Positions 1 to 6,345 of a stretch of DNA of 9,146 bases are shown here, in pieces; position 1 is the first letter of the stretch, and each line of letters begins with the position of its first letter. Origin of the DNA: Verrucomicrobiaceae bacterium (GTDB lineage Bacteria > Verrucomicrobiota > Verrucomicrobiae > Verrucomicrobiales > Akkermansiaceae); assembly GCA_947372405.1 (NCBI GenBank), contig CANBTO010000171.1:1-9146 (forward strand), read 5' to 3'. The notes beneath the pieces are model-generated. The model was not told where the DNA came from. It saw nothing but the letters and a program-made list of their open reading frames with translations, and searched no databases. Made by a program: the position numbers and the translations under genes.

Positions 1-216
1 GGCGGTGCGGTGGTGGTTTATGACTCCATCATCGACGACGAGCGCAAGGAAAACGCCTTCGGTCTGCTGATGAGTCTGAACATGCTGATAGAGACTCCCG
101 GCGGCTTCGACTACACCGGCAAGGACTGCATCGGCTGGATGCAGTGTACCGGCTTCCGCGATTGCCGCGTCGAGCACCTCACCGGCCCGGACTCGATGGT
201 CATCGGAATCAAATGA
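1..216 (+). CDS. SAM-dependent O-methyltransferase, C-terminal fragment (5' truncated)
   Basis: The reading frame is open from base 1 and ends with TGA at 214-216, so the gene starts left of the window and only the last 71 residues are present. The fragment resembles the C-terminus of O-methyltransferase family 2 enzymes (PF00891 type, as in hydroxyneurosporene-methyltransferase-like proteins). It has a hydrophobic strand ending [12 protein letters not shown], then a helix [13 protein letters not shown], the ETPGG turn, a [10 protein letters not shown] segment, and a final strand near [10 protein letters not shown]. In this family the SAM-binding Rossmann fold lies in the C-terminal half, so this piece covers the last strands and helices. 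The SAM-binding GxGxG loop and the substrate-specificity domain are outside the window, so the substrate cannot be given. An ATG at 10 is internal and is not a real start. The gene converges on the histidine kinase, with 45 bases between the stops and no clear hairpin there. Confidence 0.75.
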   Translation, partial: GGAVVVYDSIIDDERKENAFGLLMSLNMLIETPGGFDYTGKDCIGWMQCTGFRDCRVEHLTGPDSMVIGIK

Positions 217-261
217 GACCAAGACCCGTGTGCCCGCTCCTCAGATCCAGGACCAACTGGC

Positions 262-1620
262 TCATCGAACCGCTCGCTCGTCATCGCGGAGCGGCAGCAC
301 CACCCTGAAGGTAGATCCGCTGCCGGGACTCGTTTCAAGTTCCAGAGTGGCATCCAACAATTCGCAAAGGCGTTTCACGATGGATAGACCGACGCCTTCA
401 CCCGGTATTTCGCAGGTCGGCAATGTCCGGGACTGGGCTGCCAAGGTCGGAGCGCTGGCTAACCCCACATCCTCCGTATCTCCGGAGTGCGAGGTTTCTG
501 CGGAGTGCGAGGCTTGTGTCGCTTCATGGAGTTGGCGTGCCATCGGCGCATCCGGCCCGTCATCCAGGCCTGGCCCCGTGTCCTGCACGCAGAACATCCA
601 GTTTCGCGCTCCCTCGTCTGATAGATTTTTCCAGATCACCACCACCCCGCCGCGTTGGGTGTATTTGAGGGCGTTGAGCAAGAGGTTCTGGAGGATTCTC
701 CGAATCTTCGCCTGATCGCCGTGGACTGGCAGTGAGGCGGGGCCTTCCATCTTGAGAAACAAACCTCGTTCCTGCGCCAGATGCTGTGATGCCTTGCAGA
801 AGTCGCCGAGCAACAATGCCGCGTCAAAAGGAGTATTCCGAACTTGCTCCAGACCGGCATCCAAACGGGCCAGACTCATGAAGTCGTCCAGCATTTCGTG
901 CAGCGACAAAACCCCGCGCTGCGCCAGATCCGAGAACTCGTGACGTTTCTGTTCGGGCAGATCCTTGCGGTTCAGCACCGAGGTGGCGAGTGTCACCAGG
1001 CTCAGGCCGCCCTGCAGGTCATGGGCGGTCTCGCGCCAGGCGGTGGCACGGACCTGATCGATTTCATTCAAGATGGCAAGGGCCTGCTCCAGATCGCGGA
1101 CATGTCCCGCCGCTTCGGTTTGATGCATGCGCCAGTATTGTGAGGTGCTCTTGCTGATGCCGTCCCAACAGAGCTTCGACCATTCCAACCGCGCGATCCT
1201 CATGACGTCGGGTTCCAAACCGGGATGCTCAAGCGTGTAATCCTCCAGTTCCTCCATCACACACATTTCCAATTGCCCCCACTCGCGGGTCAGCTCGCGC
1301 AACTGATAGCCTTGTTGCCAGCGTTGCAGGCCGTGTTCGATGACCTGCTCTTTTTCCTCCTGACGGGCGTCAGCGCTGTCCGCACGCGAACGCGCTTCTA
1401 GCGTGTGGCCGTAAGCATCCAGCACACCGGGAATATGGTCGTTGAACTGGAGACGCGTCAGCGATGAGGACACGGTTGCTTCGTCCACGCGATCCGCCGC
1501 CTCCCTCCATCGCTGCAAAATAGTCTCCTGCCGCACGCCAAGACGCAGCGCCAGCGAGCGCAACTGCTCCCTGGTCTTTTCGTTTGTCCTGAACTCCCCC
1601 ACTGACTTGGACCGTCTCAC
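262..1620 (-). CDS. Orphan cytoplasmic sensor histidine kinase with RsbRD-like N-terminal domain
   Basis: A two-component sensor kinase of 452 residues if it starts at the GTG at 1620. Residues about 20-160 are helical, with a WREA motif and a later HGLQRWQQGYQL segment, resembling the RsbRD_N-type input domain. A helical linker (about 165-190) leads to a HisKA domain with the phospho-acceptor His200 in ETAHDLQGG. The HATPase domain has the N box (Asn312 and Asn316 in QNLLLNALKYT), the G1 box (Asp347 in DTGPGL) and the G2 box (GEGVGLSIVKRL from about 407). About 50 Ser/His/Ala-rich residues separate G1 and G2, more than usual. No membrane segment or HAMP domain is visible, so it should be cytosolic. 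No response regulator is adjacent. The start is uncertain. The frame is open up to an ATG at 1764 with GGGAG only three bases upstream, but that extra N-terminus does not look protein-like. GTG at 1620 follows a GGGG run, and GTG at 1602 is another option. Confidence 0.85.
   Translation of the reverse strand: MRRSKSVGEFRTNEKTREQLRSLALRLGVRQETILQRWREAADRVDEATVSSSLTRLQFNDHIPGVLDAYGHTLEARSRADSADARQEEKEQVIEHGLQRWQQGYQLRELTREWGQLEMCVMEELEDYTLEHPGLEPDVMRIARLEWSKLCWDGISKSTSQYWRMHQTEAAGHVRDLEQALAILNEIDQVRATAWRETAHDLQGGLSLVTLATSVLNRKDLPEQKRHEFSDLAQRGVLSLHEMLDDFMSLARLDAGLEQVRNTPFDAALLLGDFCKASQHLAQERGLFLKMEGPASLPVHGDQAKIRRILQNLLLNALKYTQRGGVVVIWKNLSDEGARNWMFCVQDTGPGLDDGPDAPMARQLHEATQASHSAETSHSGDTEDVGLASAPTLAAQSRTLPTCEIPGEGVGLSIVKRLCELLDATLELETSPGSGSTFRVVLPLRDDERAVR
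483..518 (-). repeat. 18-bp tandem duplication inside the kinase gene
   Basis: Two adjacent 18-base copies (483-500 and 501-518) share the first 12 bases, CGGAGTGCGAGG, and differ at two of the last six. On the coding (minus) strand they encode the serial motif SHSAET/SHSGDT in the stretch between the G1 and G2 ATP-binding boxes. The duplication is in frame and helps explain why this loop is longer than usual. Confidence 0.8.
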
Positions 1621-1952
1621 CGTAATCCCCAAGTAGCAACAAGGATTAGCGCCGGTCGCAGGTTGATGGTGCACTCGCTCCGCATCCGAATTTGATCCTA
1701 AAGTGACTGAAATGAAAACCCAAACGCCCACCGCCGACCTTCCGTGGGTTACGGCCCATTCCATGTGCTCCCGCTGTTCCCAAGGGATTTGAGCTGGGCA
1801 TTCGACAATGCATCAAATGCTTGTCAGCCGGTAATGACCCTATTGATGGCGTCTTTTTCCTTTGGAACCGAAGCCGAGTTGCCATAGAAGCGATGCGTAT
1901 AAGCGTGTTCCCTTCCTTCGTTGCCTCACCATCCTTTCCCCTCCCATCAGTC
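1621..1952. promoter_or_regulatory. Divergent intergenic region between kinase and repeat-protein genes
   Basis: About 330 bases separate the likely kinase start from the repeat-protein start, so both promoters should be here. The left part (1621-1764) is open in the kinase frame but reads unlike a protein. An imperfect hairpin lies at 1804-1825. A weak sigma70-like pair for the plus-strand gene is TTGCCA (1879-1884) and TATAAG (1898-1903), but its 13-base spacing is too short for a standard promoter, so I hold it loosely. No tRNA-like or riboswitch-like structure was recognised. Confidence 0.4.
1804..1825. repeat. Imperfect inverted repeat (possible operator)
   Basis: GACAA (1804-1808) pairs with TTGTC (1821-1825), and GCAT (1810-1813) pairs with ATGC (1817-1820). 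There is one unpaired T at 1809 and a CAA loop. The arm length suits a dimeric regulator site or a small hairpin. It sits about 130 bases upstream of the repeat-protein start and about 180 bases upstream of the proposed kinase start. No U-tract follows on either strand, so an intrinsic terminator is unlikely. Confidence 0.4.
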
Positions 1953-2360
1953 ATGAAAACCCTTATGCTTCCCACCTTCATCGCATCGATGCTTGGAGCC
2001 GGTGCCCAGACGATCGAGGCCGTTAACCACGCGACCACCGGCTACGTGAAATCCGATGGAACGATCGAGGACAGCAACCACTCCACCAAGGGCTATATCC
2101 GCAAGGATGGCATGATTGAAAACGCCTCCCACGCGACCATCGGCTACATCAAGAGCGACGGCACCATCGAGAACAACAACCACAGCACCGTGGGCTACGT
2201 CAAAAAAGATGGCATGGTGGAGAACGCCTCCCATGCCACGATCGGCTATGTCAAAAAAGACGGCATGGTGGAGAACGCCTCTCACGCCACGATCGGCTAT
2301 GCAAAGGACGTTCCTCCGGAATCGGCGGCGGTGGTGTTTTTCTTTTTCAAGTTCAAGTGA
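1953..2360 (+). CDS. Secreted 17-residue-repeat protein, 5-fold beta-flower type
   Basis: A 135-residue protein. Residues 1-18 form a signal peptide (Lys2, hydrophobic core, AGA cleavage box), so the mature chain would begin QTIEA. From residue 24 the protein is five complete 17-residue repeats (24-40, 41-57, 58-74, 75-91, 92-108) and a partial sixth from 109. The consensus is x-[NS]-H-[AS]-T-x-G-Y-[IV]-[KR]-[SK]-D-G-x-[IV]-E-[ND]. Each repeat keeps one His, one Gly-Tyr and one Asp-Gly turn. The C-terminus AAVVFFFFKFK is a strongly hydrophobic closing strand. From memory it matches proteins annotated as '5-fold beta-flower', small beta-rich proteins common in Bacteroidota with no assigned biochemical role. 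The ATG at 1953 is chosen because it gives a clean signal peptide. In-frame ATGs at 1821 and 1893 would bury the signal. No Shine-Dalgarno sequence precedes it. It stands alone, facing the lipoprotein gene tail to tail. Confidence 0.8.
   Translation: MKTLMLPTFIASMLGAGAQTIEAVNHATTGYVKSDGTIEDSNHSTKGYIRKDGMIENASHATIGYIKSDGTIENNNHSTVGYVKKDGMVENASHATIGYVKKDGMVENASHATIGYAKDVPPESAAVVFFFFKFK
2022..2321 (+). repeat. 51-bp tandem coding repeats (five full units plus partial sixth)
   Basis: Unit boundaries are 2022-2072, 2073-2123, 2124-2174, 2175-2225, 2226-2276 and a partial unit from 2277. Units 1-4 alternate between a KSDGT form and a [RK]KDGM form, implying an older 102-bp doubling. The segments 2199-2249 and 2250-2300 are near-identical 51-mers that differ at only three positions, all synonymous (GAT/GAC, TCC/TCT, CAT/CAC), so the last expansion is recent. 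Confidence 0.9.
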
Positions 2361-2458
2361 CAGCCGGAAATCAACCCAACGCATGGTGGTCGCCGGACAT
2401 AGGGACCGGATGCGCCTCCGCTGCGAAGTGACTGATCGAATATCCGATGATCACCAAA

Positions 2459-2473
2459 CCCGCTTCAGGCGGG
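2459..2473 (-). terminator. Probable terminator of the lipoprotein gene
   Basis: On the minus strand the sequence reads CCCGC, loop CTGAA, GCGGG, then TTTGGT. It begins about 10 bases after the lipoprotein stop. The five-base-pair GC stem plus a short T run is a modest intrinsic terminator. It also lies about 100 bases past the repeat-protein stop and could act in both directions, though on the plus strand only CGGATCTTC follows. Confidence 0.5.
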
Positions 2474-2482
2474 CGGATCTTC

Positions 2483-2779
2483 TCAGTAGTTCGGCAGAGT
2501 GCTACGATACCCATTCTGGTAGTTCTGCATCTCGTTCTTGTATTGTTGTTCGCGCACCGCCTTCATGTTCGCCTCGCGCGCGGCGTTCTGCTGCTGGTAG
2601 AAATTGTCCGCTGCGGGAGCCTGATACTGGGTCGGGGTTCGATTTTCGCTCGGACCATTGTAGCCGGGTTGGGTATCCAGACCCCAGAAATGATCGGTGT
2701 CGGCTTCGGAGCAACCGGATACGAGGGCTGCGGCGGAGACAAGCAGGGAAAGGCAGAGGGCGCGTTCGGGAGTGTTCAT
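2483..2779 (-). CDS. Small lipoprotein, Gln/Asn/Tyr-rich, unknown function
   Basis: A 98-residue protein. Residues 1-22 are a lipoprotein signal peptide (Arg6, hydrophobic LCLSLLVSAAALV) ending in the lipobox VSGC, with Cys23 as the lipidated residue. Ser-Glu-Ala follow the Cys, which suits outer-membrane sorting if ordinary Lol rules apply. The mature part is hydrophilic and has no recognised domain: a Gly/Pro/Asn-rich stretch (about 33-57), a likely helix rich in Gln, Ala, Arg and Lys (about 58-82), and a Tyr/Asn-rich tail ending LPNY. The frame stays open upstream to 3097, but that extension is Arg/Ser-rich shadow sequence. The ATG at 2779 is chosen because it places the signal peptide first. 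The only purine-rich box (AGGA) lies about 17 bases upstream, too far for a standard site. I do not recognise the family. Confidence 0.75.
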   Translation of the reverse strand: MNTPERALCLSLLVSAAALVSGCSEADTDHFWGLDTQPGYNGPSENRTPTQYQAPAADNFYQQQNAAREANMKAVREQQYKNEMQNYQNGYRSTLPNY

Positions 2780-2914
2780 GGGAGTGATGATGATTCCTGA
2801 AAATGGATATCGAGATAACCCAAGTAAAGACCGGAGGACGTAAAAATGAGATGGCCTGGAGGGAATCGGCACCGTGGTATGGCGGCGGGAAAGCCCTGTT
2901 CGCAATTGTTTTTC

Positions 2915-2937
2915 CGGCTTCCGGATTCCGGAAGCCG
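2915..2937. terminator. Perfect palindrome downstream of the oxygenase gene
   Basis: CGGCTTCCGGA (2915-2925) and its exact reverse complement TCCGGAAGCCG (2927-2937) flank a single T. This allows a ten-base-pair hairpin with an ATT loop. It begins 27 bases past the oxygenase stop, where a terminator would be expected, but on the minus strand the stem is followed by GGAAAAAC rather than a U-tract. It could be a factor-dependent terminator, an RNA-stabilising stem or a palindromic repeat. Confidence 0.4.
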
Positions 2938-2963
2938 ATCCTTCCTTTACTACTTGTGTCGGA

Positions 2964-3563
2964 CTACGGCCGCTGGCGGAACCAGCCGGTGATGCTGGCG
3001 CGCTGTTTGGTGGCGGGCAGCACTTCATGCCAGAAGTCCTCCGCCATGAAGCAGACCATCGTTCCCATCCGCGGCTCGATGAGTTCATGGCAGCCATCGC
3101 GCCCTTCGGCGCTGGTCCAGATTTTCAACTCGCCGCCATCGCCGGTCTTCCAGCCCTCATTCAGGTAGAGGATGACGGTGACGATCCGGTCGCGCGTGCC
3201 GGCATGGCGGTCGAGGTGGGCTTTGTAGAATGCGCCCGGCGGATAGATGGCGAAATGCCCCTCATAGTTGAACAACCCGAGGAAAAACCTTTCGTTCAGG
3301 GCGAGTCGCAGGGTTTCCAGGCTGGCGAGATACAGCGTCTGGTGGGCGGTCGCCTCGCCGGGCTCGATCCACATGACTTCATCCCGACGGATATCTTCCC
3401 TGACTTGCAGCGATTCTCCGCGGCCCACGCCCGCCCGCCGGAACGCGCCCTCCGTGTAGGACGCCGAGCATTCGCTTTTCAAATGCAGGCCTTCTTCGTG
3501 ACTAAGAGACATCGGTATCACCGCCCAGCCGACTCCCGCCATCGCATTGAGAAACTCTTCCAC
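2964..3563 (-). CDS. 2OG-Fe(II) oxygenase, SM-20 / prolyl 4-hydroxylase-like
   Basis: A 199-residue enzyme, the usual length for bacterial SM-20-related proteins. It is predicted to use Fe(II), O2 and 2-oxoglutarate to hydroxylate an unknown substrate in the cytoplasm. The Fe ligands are visible: His116 and Asp118 in FYKAHLDRH and His179 in DFWHEVLPA. Arg188 in RASITGWFR is the expected 2-oxoglutarate-binding basic residue. Other family hallmarks are the GVGRG loop (about 45-49), LGLFNYEGHFAIYPPG before the first ligands, VILYLNEGW, and DGGELKIW. The frame is open to an ATG at 3692, but homologues, as I remember them, begin near the VEEFLNAMAGVGW segment. I therefore chose the GTG at 3563; the ATG at 3542 is an alternative. 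No Shine-Dalgarno sequence precedes either. It is 184 bases upstream of the lipoprotein gene on the same strand, with a palindrome between, so they are probably separate transcripts. Confidence 0.85.
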   Translation of the reverse strand: MEEFLNAMAGVGWAVIPMSLSHEEGLHLKSECSASYTEGAFRRAGVGRGESLQVREDIRRDEVMWIEPGEATAHQTLYLASLETLRLALNERFFLGLFNYEGHFAIYPPGAFYKAHLDRHAGTRDRIVTVILYLNEGWKTGDGGELKIWTSAEGRDGCHELIEPRMGTMVCFMAEDFWHEVLPATKQRASITGWFRQRP

Positions 3564-3665
3564 TGATGCCAAGAGCACGATGGGAGGACGCAATGCGAGC
3601 AATTTCCGGGCTATCGCAGTGGATTGTCGATTCCATGTGCCACAACAGGCGGAATCCAGATTCTT

Positions 3666-3695
3666 GCATTGCAGCCTTTGAAAATACCGCAATGC
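3666..3695. repeat. Inverted repeat upstream of the oxygenase gene
   Basis: GCATTGC (3666-3672) and GCAATGC (3689-3695) are exact reverse complements with 16 bases between them. The pair lies roughly 100-130 bases upstream of the oxygenase GTG, in the short stretch between it and the fumarase 3' end. It could be an operator or chance; no promoter boxes are convincing beside it. Confidence 0.3.
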
Positions 3696-3745
3696 GCAAA
3701 CCGAATGGCCCCGAGGCTATCCGTTTGCCGAGCTATGGCGTGGCA

Positions 3746-3768
3746 GGCTGGGACAGGTTGTCCCAGCC
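3746..3768. terminator. Strong hairpin 3' of the fumarase gene, possibly a REP-like element
   Basis: GGCTGGGACA (3746-3755) pairs perfectly with TGTCCCAGCC (3759-3768) around a GGT loop. The flanks add CGTGG on the left and CCACG on the right, so an alternative longer stem forms if four left-arm bases bulge out. On the minus strand it starts eight bases after the fumarase TGA, an ideal position for terminating or stabilising that mRNA. No U-tract follows, so either a non-canonical terminator or a dispersed palindromic repeat is possible. Confidence 0.5.
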
Positions 3769-3775
3769 ACGATCC

Positions 3776-5410
3776 TCACTTGCAGACCGGGCAGGTGTTG
3801 AGCTGGGTGAAGAAGTCGTTGCCTTTGTTGTCCACGAGGATGAAGGCGGGGAAATTCTCGACGGTGATCTTCCAGACGGCTTCCATGCCGAGTTCAGGGA
3901 AGGCGACGACTTCCTGGGACTTGATGTGGTCCTGGGCGAGCAGGGCCGCGGGGCCGCCGGCGGAGCCTAGATAGAAGCCGCCGTGTTTGTGGCAGGCGTC
4001 CGTCACGGCTTTGGAGCGGTTGCCCTTGGCGAGCATGACCATCGAGCCGCCGTGCGCCTGGAAGAGATCGACATAACTGTCCATGCGTCCGGCGGTGGTG
4101 GGGCCGAAGGAGCCGGACGGCAGGCCTGCGGGTGTCTTGGCGGGGCCTGCGTAATAAACCGGGTATTTCTTGAAGTAATCGGGTAGGTCGCCGTCGTTTT
4201 CGAGGATTTCCTTGAGCTTGGCGTGGGCGATGTCGCGCGCGACGATGATGGTGCCTGTTAGGGCGACGGCGGTGGTGACGGGATATTTGCCGAGGGTCTT
4301 GAGGGTTTCCTCCATGCCGAGGTCGAGGTTCACGGGCACGCCCTTGAATTTCCAGTCGCGGTATTTTTCCGGGATGAAGCGGCCGGGGTTCTTTTCGAGT
4401 TTTTCGATGAAGAGTCCGTCCTTGGTGATCTTTGCCTTGGCCTGGCGGTCGGCGGAGCAGGAAACACCGATGCCGACCGGGCAGGATGCGCCGTGTCGCG
4501 GCAGGCGGATGACGCGCACGTCGAGCGCGAAGTATTTGCCGCCGAACTGCGCGCCAATGCCGATCTCGCGGGCCAGCGCGAGCAGTTCCTTTTCCAGATC
4601 CAGATCGCGGAAGGCCTGGCCATGCTCGTTGCCGGCGGTGGGCAGCGCGTCGTAATACTTGGTGGACGCCATCTTCACCGTCTTGAGGCAGTTCTCGGCG
4701 GAGGTGCCGCCGATGACAAATGCAAGGTGATAGGGCGGGCAGGCCGCGGTGCCGAGTGACCTCATTTTTTCGACGCAGAACTCCTTGAGCCGCGTTGGAT
4801 TGAGAAGCGCCTTGGTTTCCTGATAGAGAAAGGTCTTGTTGGCGGAGCCGCCGCCCTTGCTGACGAAGAGGAACTTGTAGGCGTCGCCCTCGGTGGCGTA
4901 GAGGTCGATCTGAGCGGGCAGGTTGGTCTTGGTGTTGACCTCCTCGTACATCGTGAGCGGCGCGGTCTGCGAGTAACGCAGGTTTTCCTTGGTGTAGGTC
5001 TGATAGATTCCCTTCGAGAGGAACTCCGCGTCATCGCCGCCGGTCCAGACCTGCTGGCCCTTCTTGCCGATGATCGTGGCGGTGCCCGTGTCCTGGCAGA
5101 AGGGCAGGATGCCGTGCGAGGCGATCTCCGCGTTTTTCAGCAACATCAGGGCGACCATGCGGTCGTTTTCCGAGGCATCCGGATCATCGAGGATGGCGGC
5201 CACCTGTGCGAGGTGCGCCGGGCGGAGAGTGAAGTTGATCGCCTTGATCGCTTCCGCGGCGAGCAGGGTGAGTGCGTCGGGTGCGATTTTGAGGATGGTT
5301 TCGCCCTCGAACTCGGCCGAGGCGACGTGCTCCGTAGAGATGCACTCGTATTCCGTGGTGTCGGGGCCGAGCGGGAAGGGATCCTGATAAAAAAACGGTT
5401 TGTCTGGCAT
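3776..5410 (-). CDS. Class I fumarate hydratase, [4Fe-4S] type
   Basis: Reversibly hydrates fumarate to L-malate in the TCA cycle, in the cytoplasm. The 544-residue protein matches E. coli FumA/FumB (548 residues) along its whole length. The N-terminus [12 protein letters not shown] aligns with the E. coli start. Cys105 ([10 protein letters not shown]), Cys224 (TAACPPYH) and Cys318 (GVSCSADR) correspond to the three ligands of the oxygen-sensitive 4Fe-4S cluster. Other hallmarks are [19 protein letters not shown], the [11 protein letters not shown] loop, [16 protein letters not shown], and YYAGPAKTP with [13 protein letters not shown] in the C-terminal beta domain. The ATG at 5410 is fixed by this alignment; the frame is open further, to 5722, but that overlaps the divergent phosphatase and is not conserved. 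No clear ribosome binding site is present. There is no succinate dehydrogenase or malate dehydrogenase beside it, so it is a single-gene unit in this window. Confidence 0.96.
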   Translation of the reverse strand: MPDKPFFYQDPFPLGPDTTEYECISTEHVASAEFEGETILKIAPDALTLLAAEAIKAINFTLRPAHLAQVAAILDDPDASENDRMVALMLLKNAEIASHGILPFCQDTGTATIIGKKGQQVWTGGDDAEFLSKGIYQTYTKENLRYSQTAPLTMYEEVNTKTNLPAQIDLYATEGDAYKFLFVSKGGGSANKTFLYQETKALLNPTRLKEFCVEKMRSLGTAACPPYHLAFVIGGTSAENCLKTVKMASTKYYDALPTAGNEHGQAFRDLDLEKELLALAREIGIGAQFGGKYFALDVRVIRLPRHGASCPVGIGVSCSADRQAKAKITKDGLFIEKLEKNPGRFIPEKYRDWKFKGVPVNLDLGMEETLKTLGKYPVTTAVALTGTIIVARDIAHAKLKEILENDGDLPDYFKKYPVYYAGPAKTPAGLPSGSFGPTTAGRMDSYVDLFQAHGGSMVMLAKGNRSKAVTDACHKHGGFYLGSAGGPAALLAQDHIKSQEVVAFPELGMEAVWKITVENFPAFILVDNKGNDFFTQLNTCPVCK

Positions 5411-5588
5411 GGCTTTCGGCCCACTAGGTAAAGCGGCGCGGACCCGGGTGCAAACCGATTCACCGGGGCGGCATGAGGAGCTTGGAGAATGACAGGATCC
5501 GCGAGGTGGATCCGGGGGACTGGTGGGCTGAATTCCCCGCACTTGGTCTTGCACGCGCGGTGCGTCGTGTCGTTGACTCCGCCATCGC
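5411..5588. promoter_or_regulatory. Divergent promoter region, fumarase / phosphoserine phosphatase
   Basis: The 178 bases between two outward-facing starts must hold both promoters unless one gene is leaderless. On the minus strand, TTGCAC (plus-strand 5448-5453) and TACCTA (5425-5430) are 17 bases apart, but both match the consensus poorly. Two GGATCC sites (5496-5501 and 5509-5514) sit seven bases apart in the middle and form a small symmetric element. Neither start has a Shine-Dalgarno sequence. Confidence 0.35.
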
Positions 5589-6266
5589 ATGAACCCACCG
5601 ATTTCCCGCAGCAAACTGCTTTTCCTGGACTGTGACTCCACCTTGTCCGCCATCGAGGGGATCGACGAGCTTGCGCGAGCGAGGGGGGATGGGATTTTTT
5701 CCCAGGTGGTGGCGCTCACCAACGCGGCGATGAACGGTGAGATTCCAATCAGCGAAGTCTTTCCAAGGCGGATGGAGATGATCCGGCCGGACCGCAGGCT
5801 CTGCGAAGAGGTGGCGGCTCGCTATATCGATGCTCTCGTTCCCGGAGCGACGGATTTCATTGTTGAGGCGAAAGCGGATGGCTGGCTGCCGGTGATTCTA
5901 TCAGGTGGTTTCGCTCCGCTGATCCTGCCGCTGGCGCGGGTTCTGGGCGTCGAGCATGTCGAAGCGGTGCCGATCCATTTCAACGAGGATGGCTCGTATG
6001 CGGGATATGGGGCGGACTATCCGACGACCCGGAATCTCGGTAAGAATGAAATCATCCGCGGCTGGAGGAAAGAGATGCGGCCGGAGCGAGTTGTGATGGT
6101 GGGGGATGGTGTTTCCGATCTCGAAACCAAACCGGATGTGGATCTCTTCGTGGGATTCGGCGGGGTTGTGGCGCGTCCCGCAGTCGAGAATGGATGTGAC
6201 TTCTGGCTCATTGACATGCGGCAGAGGAATGATCTCTTTGCGGCGATGAGGAATGCCGCGCGGTAA
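5589..6266 (+). CDS. serB: Phosphoserine phosphatase (HAD superfamily, PSPH-like)
   Basis: Predicted to hydrolyse O-phospho-L-serine to serine, the last step of the phosphorylated serine pathway. It has 225 residues, the same length as human PSPH, and lacks the N-terminal ACT domains of E. coli SerB. The HAD motifs are present: motif [10 protein letters not shown] with nucleophile Asp14 and acid/base Asp16; EGIDELA, where Glu23 is the expected substrate-contact residue; motif II ILSGGF with Ser105; Lys152 in GKNEII as motif III; and motif [10 protein letters not shown] with Asp173 and Asp177. The tail [16 protein letters not shown] resembles the PSPH tail more than the SerB one. Position 176 is Ser where many prokaryotic enzymes have Asn. 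A related HAD-IB phosphatase with another substrate is possible. The ATG at 5589 has no ribosome binding site. A terminator follows, so it is probably monocistronic. Confidence 0.8.
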   Translation: MNPPISRSKLLFLDCDSTLSAIEGIDELARARGDGIFSQVVALTNAAMNGEIPISEVFPRRMEMIRPDRRLCEEVAARYIDALVPGATDFIVEAKADGWLPVILSGGFAPLILPLARVLGVEHVEAVPIHFNEDGSYAGYGADYPTTRNLGKNEIIRGWRKEMRPERVVMVGDGVSDLETKPDVDLFVGFGGVVARPAVENGCDFWLIDMRQRNDLFAAMRNAAR

Positions 6267-6278
6267 TCGGGATGGGAA

Positions 6279-6295
6279 ACCAGCCTGCCGCTGGT
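6279..6295 (+). other. Short hairpin after the phosphatase gene
   Basis: ACCAGC (6279-6284) and GCTGGT (6290-6295) are exact complements around a CTGCC loop, starting 12 bases past the phosphatase stop. No T run follows. It may add 3'-end stability or be a first stem before the stronger terminator at 6311-6345. Confidence 0.35.
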
Positions 6296-6310
6296 GCTGC
6301 CCTGGACGAA

Positions 6311-6345
6311 ATTTCGCTGGTCAGCGGGGTGGCGAAATGATTTTT
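6311..6345 (+). terminator. Intrinsic terminator of the phosphatase gene
   Basis: ATTTCGC (6311-6317) pairs exactly with GCGAAAT (6332-6338), extended by two G-U pairs inward. Two bases after the stem comes TTTTT (6341-6345). An inner CGCT/AGCG pairing could form instead. It separates the phosphatase from kup and leaves only about 30 bases before the kup ATG, so any kup promoter must overlap this element or the upstream hairpin. Confidence 0.6.

Noticed and set aside
2022..2321. CRISPR-like array
   Set aside because: The repeats are contiguous, in frame and coding, with no unique spacers.
1947..2384. A 145-codon minus-strand frame opposite the repeat protein
   Set aside because: Its apparent repeats are just the reverse complement of the 51-bp coding repeats; the plus-strand frame has the signal peptide and synonymous divergence.
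2780..3097. N-terminal extension of the lipoprotein frame
   Set aside because: It would bury the lipoprotein signal peptide and overlaps the oxygenase gene; the upstream residues are low-quality Ser/Arg sequence.
3566..3970. A 134-codon plus-strand frame
   Set aside because: It overlaps the 3' end of fumarase in antisense and crosses the hairpin. The encoded sequence has no recognisable domain and reads as a codon-bias shadow.
5573..5578. TTGACT as a -35 box for the phosphatase gene
   Set aside because: It sits only 10 bases before the ATG, leaving no room for a -10 box and transcript start.
5411..5722. N-terminal extension of fumarase
   Set aside because: It overlaps the divergent phosphatase start, and family alignment begins at the ATG at 5410.
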